DNA of 64,000 bases from Sulfurovum sp. TSL6. Its GTDB lineage: Bacteria > Campylobacterota > Campylobacteria > Campylobacterales > Sulfurovaceae. Positions 37,511-45,525 of the stretch are shown here, piece after piece. Position 1 is the first letter of the stretch, and every line of letters begins with the position of its first letter. The stretch is taken from contig NZ_BPFJ01000001.1 in NCBI RefSeq assembly GCF_019972115.1, forward strand, positions 186,001 through 250,000, given 5' to 3'. The notes under the pieces are model-generated. The model did not search any database. It had not been told where the DNA came from and worked only from the letters and a program-made list of their open reading frames with translations. Both the position numbers and the translations under genes were made by a program.

Positions 37511-37516
37511 TATAAT
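37511..37516 (+). promoter_or_regulatory. Extended -10 promoter of rodA
   Basis: TGATATAAT (37508-37516) gives TGN-TATAAT, with GAGGAT between it and the ATG at 37539. Confidence 0.55.
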
Positions 37517-37538
37517 ACCCTAAAAAAGAGGATCTTGT

Positions 37539-38675
37539 ATGGAATCTTGGTTTGACTTTGACAAACGTATCTTTAAACATTTTTCCTATCTTCTTATGTT
37601 ACAGCTTATACCGCTTCTTGTGATCTCATCGTATCTGGTAAATGAGATCAACCCGTATTTGTTCACAAAACAGATGGTCTACTACTTCATCGCAGGCATT
37701 GCTTTTCTTGTTTCTGTTTTTATACCATGGAGACAGATTATTTGGTGGTTCGTACCTATTTTTTATCTGGGTAATCTAGGGTTGCTTATTGCAGTTGAAT
37801 TTGTAGGAAAGACGATCCTAGGGGCACAAAGATGGATAGAGATCCCTGGTATAGGTATTACCATCCAGCCTTCAGAGTTCATTAAAGTCAGTGTTATCAT
37901 GATGCTTGGATACCTTATAGGCAGAAATCCTCCGGGAGAGAAAGGGTATGGTATTTTAAATTTTATCAAACTTTCTATTGTTATCATCATTCCTTTTTTA
38001 CTCATTGCTAAAGAACCGGACCTGGGTACGGCACTTGTATTGCTTATCACAGGGTATGGTATTTTATTTGTAGTAGGGATCAATTGGAAGATATGGGTTT
38101 CGATAGTCATCATTCTCGGGCTTAGCGCACCGCTGCTTTACAGTCAGTTAAAACCCTATCAAAAAAAGCGTGTGACCGACTTTATCGGAAAACCAAGTTA
38201 CCATGTCAGACAAGCACTGATCGCTATAGGTTCAGGCGGTGTTGAAGGTAAAAGCAAGGAAGAGGCAACGCAAACACAACTGAAGTTCCTTCCTGTCTCT
38301 TCTACGGATTTCATCTTTGCTTACCTGGGAGAAAGATTCGGTTTTAAAGGGATGATCACTGTCATTGTACTCTATATGTTTCTCATCTTTAATTTACTCT
38401 ATATTTCAGCCAAGCATACCACCGATTATCTGATCAAAGCTTTTGCCTCCGGGTTGGCATTTTTATTTTTTGTTTATATGGGTGTTAACATTTATATGGT
38501 TATCGGTCTGGCACCTGTAGTAGGCCTTCCTCTGCCTATGTTCAGTCATGGAGGGACCTCATTTATTATATTTGCTGTAATTTTTGGAATTTTACAAAAT
38601 TTAATTGCATTTAAAGACTACAGTAGATATAATTCTGACTCGAAAATCAGCATGATTTCGAAAGACCAGCCATAG
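37539..38675 (+). CDS. rodA: Rod-shape peptidoglycan polymerase RodA (SEDS family)
   Basis: A 378-residue membrane protein with about ten helices. SEDS motifs are present: GAQRWIEIPGIGITIQPSEFIKVSVI (here FVGKTILGAQRW and QPSEFIK), KEPDLGTALV with the catalytic Asp region, LPVSSTDFIFAYLGERFGF and GLPLPMFSHGGTSFI. It polymerises glycan strands from lipid II during side-wall elongation, together with a class B penicillin-binding protein. The length and motif set fit RodA rather than FtsW. The tRNA-Met gene follows nine bases after its stop, so the two may share a transcript. Confidence 0.94.
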   Translation: MESWFDFDKRIFKHFSYLLMLQLIPLLVISSYLVNEINPYLFTKQMVYYFIAGIAFLVSVFIPWRQIIWWFVPIFYLGNLGLLIAVEFVGKTILGAQRWIEIPGIGITIQPSEFIKVSVIMMLGYLIGRNPPGEKGYGILNFIKLSIVIIIPFLLIAKEPDLGTALVLLITGYGILFVVGINWKIWVSIVIILGLSAPLLYSQLKPYQKKRVTDFIGKPSYHVRQALIAIGSGGVEGKSKEEATQTQLKFLPVSSTDFIFAYLGERFGFKGMITVIVLYMFLIFNLLYISAKHTTDYLIKAFASGLAFLFFVYMGVNIYMVIGLAPVVGLPLPMFSHGGTSFIIFAVIFGILQNLIAFKDYSRYNSDSKISMISKDQP

Positions 38676-38683
38676 CACCTTAC

Positions 38684-38760
38684 GGGTCGGTAGCTCAGTT
38701 GGTTAGAGCACTCGGCTCATAACCGAGTGGTCGGGAGTTCGAGTCTCCCCCGACCCACCA
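38684..38760 (+). tRNA. tRNA-Met (CAT)
   Basis: A complete 77-base cloverleaf with acceptor GGGTCGG/CCGACCC, anticodon loop CTCATAA and encoded CCA. Elongator Met is the likely identity; a tRNA-Ile2 with modified CAT cannot be fully excluded. The A+T-rich accessory region begins directly after it. Confidence 0.93.
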
Positions 38761-38935
38761 CCATATAATCCCCTATACATCGAGTATTGTAAGTATTTTT
38801 AACTATTTTTTCCACAAATTTTTTCCACAAATTGATTTTAACATATCGTTAGAGTATAAAGCTTTTGATTTTTACTAAACATCTTTGGTTATTATAGTGT
38901 ATGATTTTTGATGAAGGTCTATAAGAGATATGGTT

Positions 38936-38959
38936 AGTTCGAATCCCTCCCTGTCCCAC
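38936..38959 (+). other. tRNA 3'-end-like fragment
   Basis: The block AGTTCGAATCCCTCC followed by CTGTCCCAC looks like the T-loop, 3' half of the T-stem and acceptor of a tRNA. There is no matching 5' half upstream, so it is a fragment. Such scraps are typical of attachment-site remnants left by integrating elements. It is not a copy of the adjacent tRNA-Met. Confidence 0.4.
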
Positions 38960-39007
38960 ACATGTCAATATCTATTTATCATCTAATATAAAGATTTTTA
39001 GACTCTT

Positions 39008-39679
39008 TCATGGTCTTATATTATGTATATTCATGGCTAGTGATATAACCTTAACAATTGATTCTTTAGCTTTTTGTGTAGAAGCTCTTATATTACCGTG
39101 CATAAAACTATTTCTATCCTCTTTAAGTTCATAAAGTGTTTTTATTAAATTAGGATCATATTTATGCTTTTCTAGTTTCTTAATTGCATCAGTAATATCT
39201 ATTGCAGGTTCTCCTTTTAGATCATGTTTAATATGTACTTTGAGTACATTTTCAAATATTCTATATGCCATTAATGAAGTAGCTGTCCATAGTCTAAAAC
39301 CATAGGATCTAAATAACTCATTTATATCTTTTTTGATACTTTCATTGATTGTATCCCAAATTTTTGGTAAAAATAGTGAAGAGATATCTTCGGGAATATT
39401 ACTAGGGGTTATTTGTTCCAAATTATATTTTATATGTTCTATCAATTTAGCTTTTTTATACTGTAATGCCATGTGAGGTTTTCTCATATTCGTTGCATTT
39501 ATTCTACTTTTACTCTGCCTATTCTTTGTATTAGAATTGTTTCGTTTAGATTTATTGCTATCTTTTTTAGTATTTATCTGGGATGGAATATGTTTTTCTT
39601 TTAATTCCATTTCCTCTAATTGATTGTTGATTTCATTCCAATCTATCCATTCTCCATCATCCCAAATACCATCTGTCAT
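39008..39679 (-). CDS. Hypothetical protein with a HEPN-like C-terminal domain
   Basis: A 223-residue protein starting with a Trp-rich acidic segment (DGIWDDGEWIDWNEI), then a Lys/Asn/Ser-rich linker (about 35-75) and a helical C-terminal domain. That domain contains FRLWTATSLMAYRIFENVLK and the motif EDRNSFMHG at about 187-195. R189-x4-H194 fits the RX4-6H signature of HEPN ribonuclease domains, and DUF4145-like proteins look similar. It may be a toxin or RNase of a defence system; no antitoxin is visible next to it. It lies between two tRNA-like scraps at the left end of the island. Confidence 0.6.
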   Translation of the reverse strand: MTDGIWDDGEWIDWNEINNQLEEMELKEKHIPSQINTKKDSNKSKRNNSNTKNRQSKSRINATNMRKPHMALQYKKAKLIEHIKYNLEQITPSNIPEDISSLFLPKIWDTINESIKKDINELFRSYGFRLWTATSLMAYRIFENVLKVHIKHDLKGEPAIDITDAIKKLEKHKYDPNLIKTLYELKEDRNSFMHGNIRASTQKAKESIVKVISLAMNIHNIRP

Positions 39680-40182
39680 ATATGTTTTTCTCCTCGATTA
39701 AGAAATAAATTATTTCATTGATTAAAGTATATCAAAAGTCTTAATTATTGTGCCCAAAAATAACTATTTTTGGAGAATTGTAGATTTTGATAGAATCGCG
39801 AAAGCCCCAGTACGTGGTTATTTGTAGTTTTTTGTTATTTTATTTTTGATTTCCCTCACTGCCCGCCACTATAAAATTCCTAATATATCGCCTACAAATC
39901 ACTTTTTTAAATTTTGTTACAACAAATGTATGTAATTAAATACTTATTCTAAAATGAAATACAATTTTTCATCTAATACTGACTACAAATGTAATCTTAT
40001 TTTCGCACTCTTTTCATTGTAAAATCTCTTATATAGATTAAAATAAAACAGAATATTAAGTTCATGTTACATAAATATGACATTAATTGGATATACTTGA
40101 TTATAATTTTTACTAATCATAAAATTTAACACTAAATTAACATAATCTTTATACAATTCAAATATCAAAAAAGGGAAGTTTG
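39680..40182. other. Non-coding left part of the island
   Basis: A+T-rich, no gene seen. It contains a perfect 9-base inverted repeat, CCAAAAATA/TATTTTTGG (39754-39773), and a tRNA-3'-end-like scrap (39847-39868). A TATAAT box at 40102-40107 could drive the rightward gene cluster starting at 40183. Confidence 0.4.
39847..39868 (+). other. Second tRNA 3'-end-like fragment
   Basis: TGATTTCCCTCACTGCCCGCCA resembles the end of a tRNA: remains of a T-loop, T-stem, acceptor arm and terminal G-CCA. No 5' tRNA half is present. With the scrap at 38936 it brackets the HEPN-like gene. Confidence 0.35.
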
Positions 40183-40533
40183 ATGAGACAAATAAAAATT
40201 ATTTATGTAACTCTACTGTCTATATTTATTTTATGTGCTCAAAATGCTATTGCTAAAGAATATGAAGTTCCTCCTACATCTAGTACACGTGGACATGTAC
40301 CTTACATTTCGGATCAAGCTATGGAAGTATGTATCAAGCTTTATAATGAGGCTAAATGGCTCGATAAAGAAATTAGCAATACTCAGGTCAATCAGTATAG
40401 TCAAGCTTCTGTCGATGCCTATAACAATAAAGTAAGCCATCATAGTCAAATGATTAATGACTTTAATAGAAATTGTGCGGGAAAACAATCTGAATCTGCC
40501 TATAAAGCTGCACAAAAGTTGAATAATAAATAA
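40183..40533 (+). CDS. Small secreted protein with a C/LD/YSQ helical domain
   Basis: About 116 residues; ATG 40183 has AAGGGAAG just upstream. A cleavable signal peptide (ending ILCAQNAIA) precedes a mature part of about 90 residues with two cysteines. Its helical domain (C...LYNEAKWLDKEIS, QYSQASVDAYNN, DFNRNCAGK) shares its pattern with a region at about residues 172-225 of the 809-residue protein encoded at 45526. The function is unknown. It is probably periplasmic and heads the chaperone/protease cluster. Confidence 0.65.
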   Translation: MRQIKIIYVTLLSIFILCAQNAIAKEYEVPPTSSTRGHVPYISDQAMEVCIKLYNEAKWLDKEISNTQVNQYSQASVDAYNNKVSHHSQMINDFNRNCAGKQSESAYKAAQKLNNK

Positions 40534-40566
40534 TAAAATTAAACTATAGAATGAGAAAGGGTAGTG

Positions 40567-40776
40567 ATGTTAATGTATTTTATTATTTTTACTGTTATTG
40601 GCTTTATTATTGGCAGTTTAGTAAAAGATATCAATAAAACTATAGCGATTATCATAGTTGTATCAATACTTTGGGGATTAGTCAATGAACCTATTTGGGG
40701 CCTAGTTACACTAGGAGAGATATCTTTAGGCTTCTTTGTATATCTGATAATAAATAAAAAATTAACTAGTTATTGA
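40567..40776 (+). CDS. Small hypothetical membrane protein
   Basis: About 69 residues from ATG 40567 (AAAGGG upstream). It has two or three hydrophobic helices (YFIIFTVIGFIIGSLV, TIAIIIVVSILWGLV and ISLGFFVYLII) joined by short loops (KDINKT). No family is recognised. It follows the secreted protein gene after 33 bases and lies about 100 bases before the GrpE-like gene, so it may be part of the same transcript. Confidence 0.55.
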   Translation: MLMYFIIFTVIGFIIGSLVKDINKTIAIIIVVSILWGLVNEPIWGLVTLGEISLGFFVYLIINKKLTSY

Positions 40777-40874
40777 ACCACCTAATCAAATGTCATGCTT
40801 GAGTACTGCAAGTACAATGGATGATGTACACAATTGTTTGTTGTATTAAGACACAAAAATTAAAAGGGAGTAAT

Positions 40875-41705
40875 ATGGAAATGAATACAATACTAATAGT
40901 CTTGTTAATAATAATGTTGATTTTACAGTCAGGAGCAATATATCTTTTATTAATCAGAAAAAGATTTAAAATCACAAGTGAATCAGCTACACAAGATATT
41001 GAAAGGTTTTTAAATAGTCTTGATGAAGAAATATCTGAAAGATCTTTATCAACAGATAAATATTTACTAAAGCTAGCTGAATCACTTGAAAAACATGATA
41101 CTAGCAGAATAAACATGATGTATGAAATTAAAACAGGCAATCAAGAAGTTATTAATAATATAACCCAAGATGTGAATACTAGTCAGAATGAAGTAAAAAA
41201 GATAGTTTCACTTTTAAATGAAATGTTGAAAACACATTTAGATGATGTAGCCAATAAAATTGGAACGATGCAAGAAGAAGTTAGAGCCGTAAAAGAACTT
41301 GCACTAGAAAAAGAAGAAAAAATTCGTAGATATGAAGAAGGATATGATCAAAGAAATATCAAGCAGTTTTACAAAGAACTTTTTAAAATCTTAGAGTCTA
41401 TTAAAAAAGAACGACAGACAAATGACAATGAGGTTATAGAGGATATTCAAGATGATCTTTTATTGTTACTTGAGAATAATGGTATTGAAAAAATTGAGAT
41501 TGTAGAAGGCACTTCATATGAAGGACTCTCAAAAGTTGCAAAAGTTATTGATACAGAAGAAACTGATGATCCAGATAAAGACCTTTTAATTAAGGAGGTA
41601 AAAAAAGATGGTTATTTTGTTCAAGTCGATGAGGAAGTGCAGCGAGTTATTCGTCCTGCAGAAGTTATTTTATATAAGTTTAATCAAGTAAAAGAAGGAG
41701 AGTAA
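40875..41705 (+). CDS. Membrane-anchored GrpE-like nucleotide exchange factor
   Basis: About 276 residues from ATG 40875 (GGGAG six bases upstream). Residues about 4-28 are a transmembrane helix (TILIVLLIIMLILQSGAIYLLL). A long charged helical region follows (about 50-170), as in the GrpE dimer stalk. The last about 100 residues resemble the GrpE beta-wing (IEIVEGTSYEG, IKEVKKDGYFVQ, QRVIRPAEVILYKFN). GrpE normally is soluble and releases ADP from DnaK; here the anchor places it at the inner membrane. The stop is one base before the Hsp70 gene, which supports the role. Confidence 0.72.
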   Translation: MEMNTILIVLLIIMLILQSGAIYLLLIRKRFKITSESATQDIERFLNSLDEEISERSLSTDKYLLKLAESLEKHDTSRINMMYEIKTGNQEVINNITQDVNTSQNEVKKIVSLLNEMLKTHLDDVANKIGTMQEEVRAVKELALEKEEKIRRYEEGYDQRNIKQFYKELFKILESIKKERQTNDNEVIEDIQDDLLLLLENNGIEKIEIVEGTSYEGLSKVAKVIDTEETDDPDKDLLIKEVKKDGYFVQVDEEVQRVIRPAEVILYKFNQVKEGE

Positions 41706-41706
41706 A

Positions 41707-43227
41707 ATGGCGAATATAGTAGGAATAGATCTTGGTACAACGATGTCAGCAATAGCTGTATTAAATAGTGTAGGAAAACCTGAAACCATTCCAAATAAAG
41801 ATGGAGAGAGAATTACACCATCTGTAATCTTTTTTGAAAATGATCACAAGTCACTAATTGGTTTAGAAGCAAAGAATTCAGCAGGATCAGATGTTCATTC
41901 AGTTGCAAAAGAATTTAAAAGAGAAATGCATAATGATGATGATAGATTTAGTGTACACGGTAGCCAATATAGTCCTAGTGAGCTTTCATCTTTCGTTCTA
42001 AAAAAATTAGTAAAGGATGCATCTACACAAGTAGGACCTATTACTGATGTAGTAATTTCTGTTCCAGCATATTTTAAAGAGAATCAAAGAAATGCTACTA
42101 TTGAAGCAGGTAAACTAGCTGGTTTAAATGTGATTGGTATTATCAATGAACCTACTGCTGCAGCTCTTTATTATGCCACAGTAGCTGATATTAAGGGTAG
42201 AGGATTGGTTTATGACCTTGGTGGAGGTACATTTGATGTAACAGTTACAGATACAGATGGAAAAGATATTAAAATTATAGCTTCCTCGGGTGATCATCAT
42301 CTAGGTGGTGTAGACTTCGATCAGGCAATGCTTGAACTTATGGAAGAAAAGTATAAAAATGAAAAAGGTAGTAGTCTTTATAGTGATGAAGAAACTAAGT
42401 ATGAAATGTTACTTGAAGCCGAAGATTTAAAGAAGTCTCTTTCATCAAGAGGATCTAAAAAAATTAAACTAAATGGAGACAGTGGTAAAGCAGTACTAGA
42501 ATTTACTCAGAAAGAGTTTGAAGAGAAGATTTCAACTTATATTTCAAGAACTGAACTGCTTGTTGAACAAGCATTGCATGAAGCAAATAGTGAACCTGAA
42601 GATATAGATTATATTTTGCTTGTAGGCGGAAGTACACGTATCCCAGCATTTCAGAAGTCAATTAAGAAATTGATGAAGAAAGAGCCTATATCTGCAGTGA
42701 ATGTTGATGAAGCAGTTGCCTTGGGCGCAGCAATTAGAGCAGGTATAATCACAGTAAAAGAAAATCCTACTAGTGTATCTAGTACTGTTGCAAATGAAGT
42801 TAATAGCATTAGTATCGTGGATGTTGCAAATCATAGTTATGGAACGATTAGTAGAACTTTTGATGAAACACTTCAGCAATATACTCTAAAAAACTCTATA
42901 TTAATTAAGAGAAATACACCTTTACCATGTAGTGAAACACAAACTTTTTATACTATATATGAAGGTCAGGATGGCATTGACATTAGCATTACACAAGGTG
43001 AAGATACTGATCCAGACTTTGTTGATAAGATTCATGAAGAAGCTATGGATTTACCTGCGAATCGACCTGAGGGTCAACCCATTGAATTCACATATATATA
43101 TGATGAAAACCAAATGATGAAATGTATATTTAAGGATATTAACTCCGGAACAGTAAAAGAAGTTTCAATGCATTTTGGTGCGAGTGAAGAGAAAAAGAAT
43201 GCATTAGATGCATTCTTGGTAGACTAA
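41707..43227 (+). CDS. Hsp70/DnaK-like chaperone lacking the C-terminal lid
   Basis: A 506-residue protein. The ATPase domain is complete: GIDLGTTMSAIAVL (phosphate 1), INEPTAAALYYA (connect 1), YDLGGGTFDVTV (phosphate 2) and LVGGSTRIPAFQ (adenosine). A substrate-binding beta domain follows (SILIKRNTPLPCSETQTF, GIDISITQGED), but the chain ends soon after, well short of the 610-640 residues of DnaK, so the helical lid is missing. It is therefore not the housekeeping DnaK. Neighbours are GrpE-like (one base upstream) and TerB/J-like (12 bases downstream) proteins. Confidence 0.88.
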   Translation: MANIVGIDLGTTMSAIAVLNSVGKPETIPNKDGERITPSVIFFENDHKSLIGLEAKNSAGSDVHSVAKEFKREMHNDDDRFSVHGSQYSPSELSSFVLKKLVKDASTQVGPITDVVISVPAYFKENQRNATIEAGKLAGLNVIGIINEPTAAALYYATVADIKGRGLVYDLGGGTFDVTVTDTDGKDIKIIASSGDHHLGGVDFDQAMLELMEEKYKNEKGSSLYSDEETKYEMLLEAEDLKKSLSSRGSKKIKLNGDSGKAVLEFTQKEFEEKISTYISRTELLVEQALHEANSEPEDIDYILLVGGSTRIPAFQKSIKKLMKKEPISAVNVDEAVALGAAIRAGIITVKENPTSVSSTVANEVNSISIVDVANHSYGTISRTFDETLQQYTLKNSILIKRNTPLPCSETQTFYTIYEGQDGIDISITQGEDTDPDFVDKIHEEAMDLPANRPEGQPIEFTYIYDENQMMKCIFKDINSGTVKEVSMHFGASEEKKNALDAFLVD

Positions 43228-43239
43228 AGGAAAATAATA

Positions 43240-44409
43240 ATGGAAATTTTTGTTTTACTGTTTGTAGGTTGGATTGTATACAATATATATAGTGGCTATA
43301 AACAAAGAGAAGCAGAAGAGCAGATTAAGATACTACTCGATGCAATGGAAGAGGAAAGACGTCTAAATGCCTTTAAGTGTAAAATAACTGATGATACTTT
43401 TAAAGGAGAAGACTTTGAATGGGATGTATTTCATGTTCAAATGAAAGGCCTTATTGAAGGAAGTCAAGATGATTTTCCTGTTAAATATATTGTTCAAATG
43501 GCGGATGTTACAGACGGAAGATCTCCCATACTAAGTGCCATTGATCAATTTCAAAGTAACGATTCTACAGTTTTTTGGTTTGAATCAGGTATTGATAGAT
43601 TACCCTATTCAAGTACCATTTTTAAAGAATGGGCTACCACAGTCAAGATACCAAAAGCAATTTTAGAATTTCCTCGATCCGGTTTAAGAAAAGTCGAATT
43701 TAAAGTCTTTGCAGTAGATGCAAATACCGATAAGATTCTTTCTCAAGATAGCACTACTGTCAGTTACCATAATACGGATAAAGGTTATGAAGAGCAATCT
43801 GAACATAGAGAATATTTTGAAGAGATGGTTGTCAAGACGGCTATGTTGGTTAGTGCAAGTGATGGAGACATGGATACAAGTGAAGCTAATGTAGTTAAAT
43901 CATGGATTCAAAGAAATATTGAAAGATATAAGGTTGAGTATAGAGACGAAGAGAAAGAACGTTTAAATGGCTATATTAAAGAAGCATATCATGATATTCA
44001 AGATGATAATATTGATATATATGATACTCTAGAAGGTATTGAAAATATTGCTAGTGAAGGTGAAAAGTTTGAACTTTTTCAGGTTTGTTTAGATGTTGCA
44101 CAGGCTGATGGTGCAGCAGATGAAGCTGAACTTGAAATTATTCATGATATTGCAGACTATATACACTTAGATGAAAAACAATTTAAATCTATGATAGAAA
44201 AAACCCTGCCAATTACAATGCACACCTCTCCAGCAAATGAAGAAAGTTTACTGGGTATTACTCCAAATATGGAAGTAAAAGAAATAAAAAGAATACTACG
44301 AGAGCAGTATCAAAAGTGGAATGCTCGTGTTGCATCAAGTGACCCAAAGATTAGAACACAAGCAGAAGAAATGATTCAACTAATTGCAAAAGCAAGAGAA
44401 AGATATTAA
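43240..44409 (+). CDS. Membrane-anchored TerB-like protein with a degenerate J-like C-terminal domain
   Basis: A 389-residue protein. Residues 3-18 form a membrane anchor (IFVLLFVGWIVYNIYSG). A beta-rich middle (about 40-180) is unassigned. A TerB-like helical domain lies at about 195-315 (VVKTAMLVSASDGDMDTSEA and FQVCLDVAQADGAADEAELE, each with acidic metal-site patterns). Residues about 330-389 look like a J domain: LLGITPNMEVKEIKRILREQ and EEMIQLIAKARERY align with its helices, but the HPD tripeptide is replaced by NAR-like residues. TerB-J architecture recalls DjlA. It probably is the co-chaperone of the neighbouring Hsp70. Confidence 0.7.
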   Translation: MEIFVLLFVGWIVYNIYSGYKQREAEEQIKILLDAMEEERRLNAFKCKITDDTFKGEDFEWDVFHVQMKGLIEGSQDDFPVKYIVQMADVTDGRSPILSAIDQFQSNDSTVFWFESGIDRLPYSSTIFKEWATTVKIPKAILEFPRSGLRKVEFKVFAVDANTDKILSQDSTTVSYHNTDKGYEEQSEHREYFEEMVVKTAMLVSASDGDMDTSEANVVKSWIQRNIERYKVEYRDEEKERLNGYIKEAYHDIQDDNIDIYDTLEGIENIASEGEKFELFQVCLDVAQADGAADEAELEIIHDIADYIHLDEKQFKSMIEKTLPITMHTSPANEESLLGITPNMEVKEIKRILREQYQKWNARVASSDPKIRTQAEEMIQLIAKARERY

Positions 44410-44411
44410 TA

Positions 44412-45521
44412 ATGTTAAATCTAGATAAACTCAGATGGATAGATGATAATATAGATGAATATCAAGGTATTCTTGTTCGTGCAGAAAATAATGCATATGC
44501 ACATAGGATGCATCTATTATCAAATTCTTTAAAAGTTACAGAAGAAATTACCCCAAGAATTTCTTCTGTTATTAAAAAAGTTCTCCAACATCTCAGCCTT
44601 TTAGATATAGAACTTGAGTGCTATGTTAATAATGATTCAGATATGAATGCAAGTTGCTTTTCTCTTGGCAATGATGTTAATCTCATCATAATTATTAGCT
44701 CAGGATTAGTTAATACAATGACTCAAGATGAATTAGCATTTGTAATTGGTCATGAGATAGGACATTATTTTTTTGGTCATTTAGATTATGCTGAAGTAAA
44801 AAGAGAAAAAAATGCATTACTGGATATGAAATTAAGCAGGATATATCAATCTCATGAGATTAGTGCTGATCGCATTGGTTTGATATGTTCTGGTTCATTA
44901 GAAAGCTCTTTACGTGCTATAGTAAAAACTGTTTCTGGATTAAATGATGAGTTTATTACACATAATCTTCATACATATTTACACCAAATCCAGTCCTTAA
45001 ATTATGATGACTTGGCACATGCTTATTATACCCATCCAATTTTTCCTATACGTGCAAAAGCACTAACTCTTTTCTCAATGAGTGAGGTTTATTATTTATG
45101 GACTGGAAAAGATAAACAAGCTCCACTGACTGAGGATTCGCTAATAGCTAGAATCCGAAAAGACCTTGAATCAACAACAATGAAAAATCTAAAAGAGGAA
45201 AGTAAACATATTGTAGAAAAATTTCAACTTTGGTTTTATGTTAAATCATTTATAGATAATAATGAATTGGAACAAGATGAAATATTATTTTTAGAGAAAA
45301 ACTTTGGAGTTGATACAACAAAAAAAGCTCTTCGACTTGCAAAAGAAAACACTAGTTCTGTAACCAAGAAATATGAAGAGTTCCGTAATCAAGTACACCA
45401 TTTACCCTTACAATATAAAAGTTTAATGGTTAATGATATGAAAAATGCGTTAGATAGTATGTTAGAAAGCCATAATGTTCAAAGATACTTTAAAAACTTA
45501 ACAAAGTCAATTTTAGGATAA
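44412..45521 (+). CDS. M48-type zinc metallopeptidase
   Basis: A 369-residue protein. HEIGH at 114-118 is the zinc site and HEISADRIG at 148-156 supplies the third ligand (Glu 149), with the ADR segment typical of M48 peptidases. A preceding hydrophobic strand (LIIIISSGLV, followed by TQDELAFVIG) matches the family. The C-terminal about 150 residues are helical and unassigned (KHIVEKFQLWFYVKSF, a region recalling TerB-like repeats). No signal peptide or strong membrane helix is evident, so it probably acts in the cytoplasm. It starts two bases after the TerB/J-like gene and ends four bases before the 809-residue protein gene. Confidence 0.85.
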   Translation: MLNLDKLRWIDDNIDEYQGILVRAENNAYAHRMHLLSNSLKVTEEITPRISSVIKKVLQHLSLLDIELECYVNNDSDMNASCFSLGNDVNLIIIISSGLVNTMTQDELAFVIGHEIGHYFFGHLDYAEVKREKNALLDMKLSRIYQSHEISADRIGLICSGSLESSLRAIVKTVSGLNDEFITHNLHTYLHQIQSLNYDDLAHAYYTHPIFPIRAKALTLFSMSEVYYLWTGKDKQAPLTEDSLIARIRKDLESTTMKNLKEESKHIVEKFQLWFYVKSFIDNNELEQDEILFLEKNFGVDTTKKALRLAKENTSSVTKKYEEFRNQVHHLPLQYKSLMVNDMKNALDSMLESHNVQRYFKNLTKSILG

Positions 45522-45525
45522 AAGA

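Noticed and set aside
41707-43227. Calling the Hsp70 the housekeeping dnaK
   Set aside because: It is too short, lacks the lid, has accessory-type neighbours and lies in the island. The cell's main dnaK-grpE should be elsewhere.
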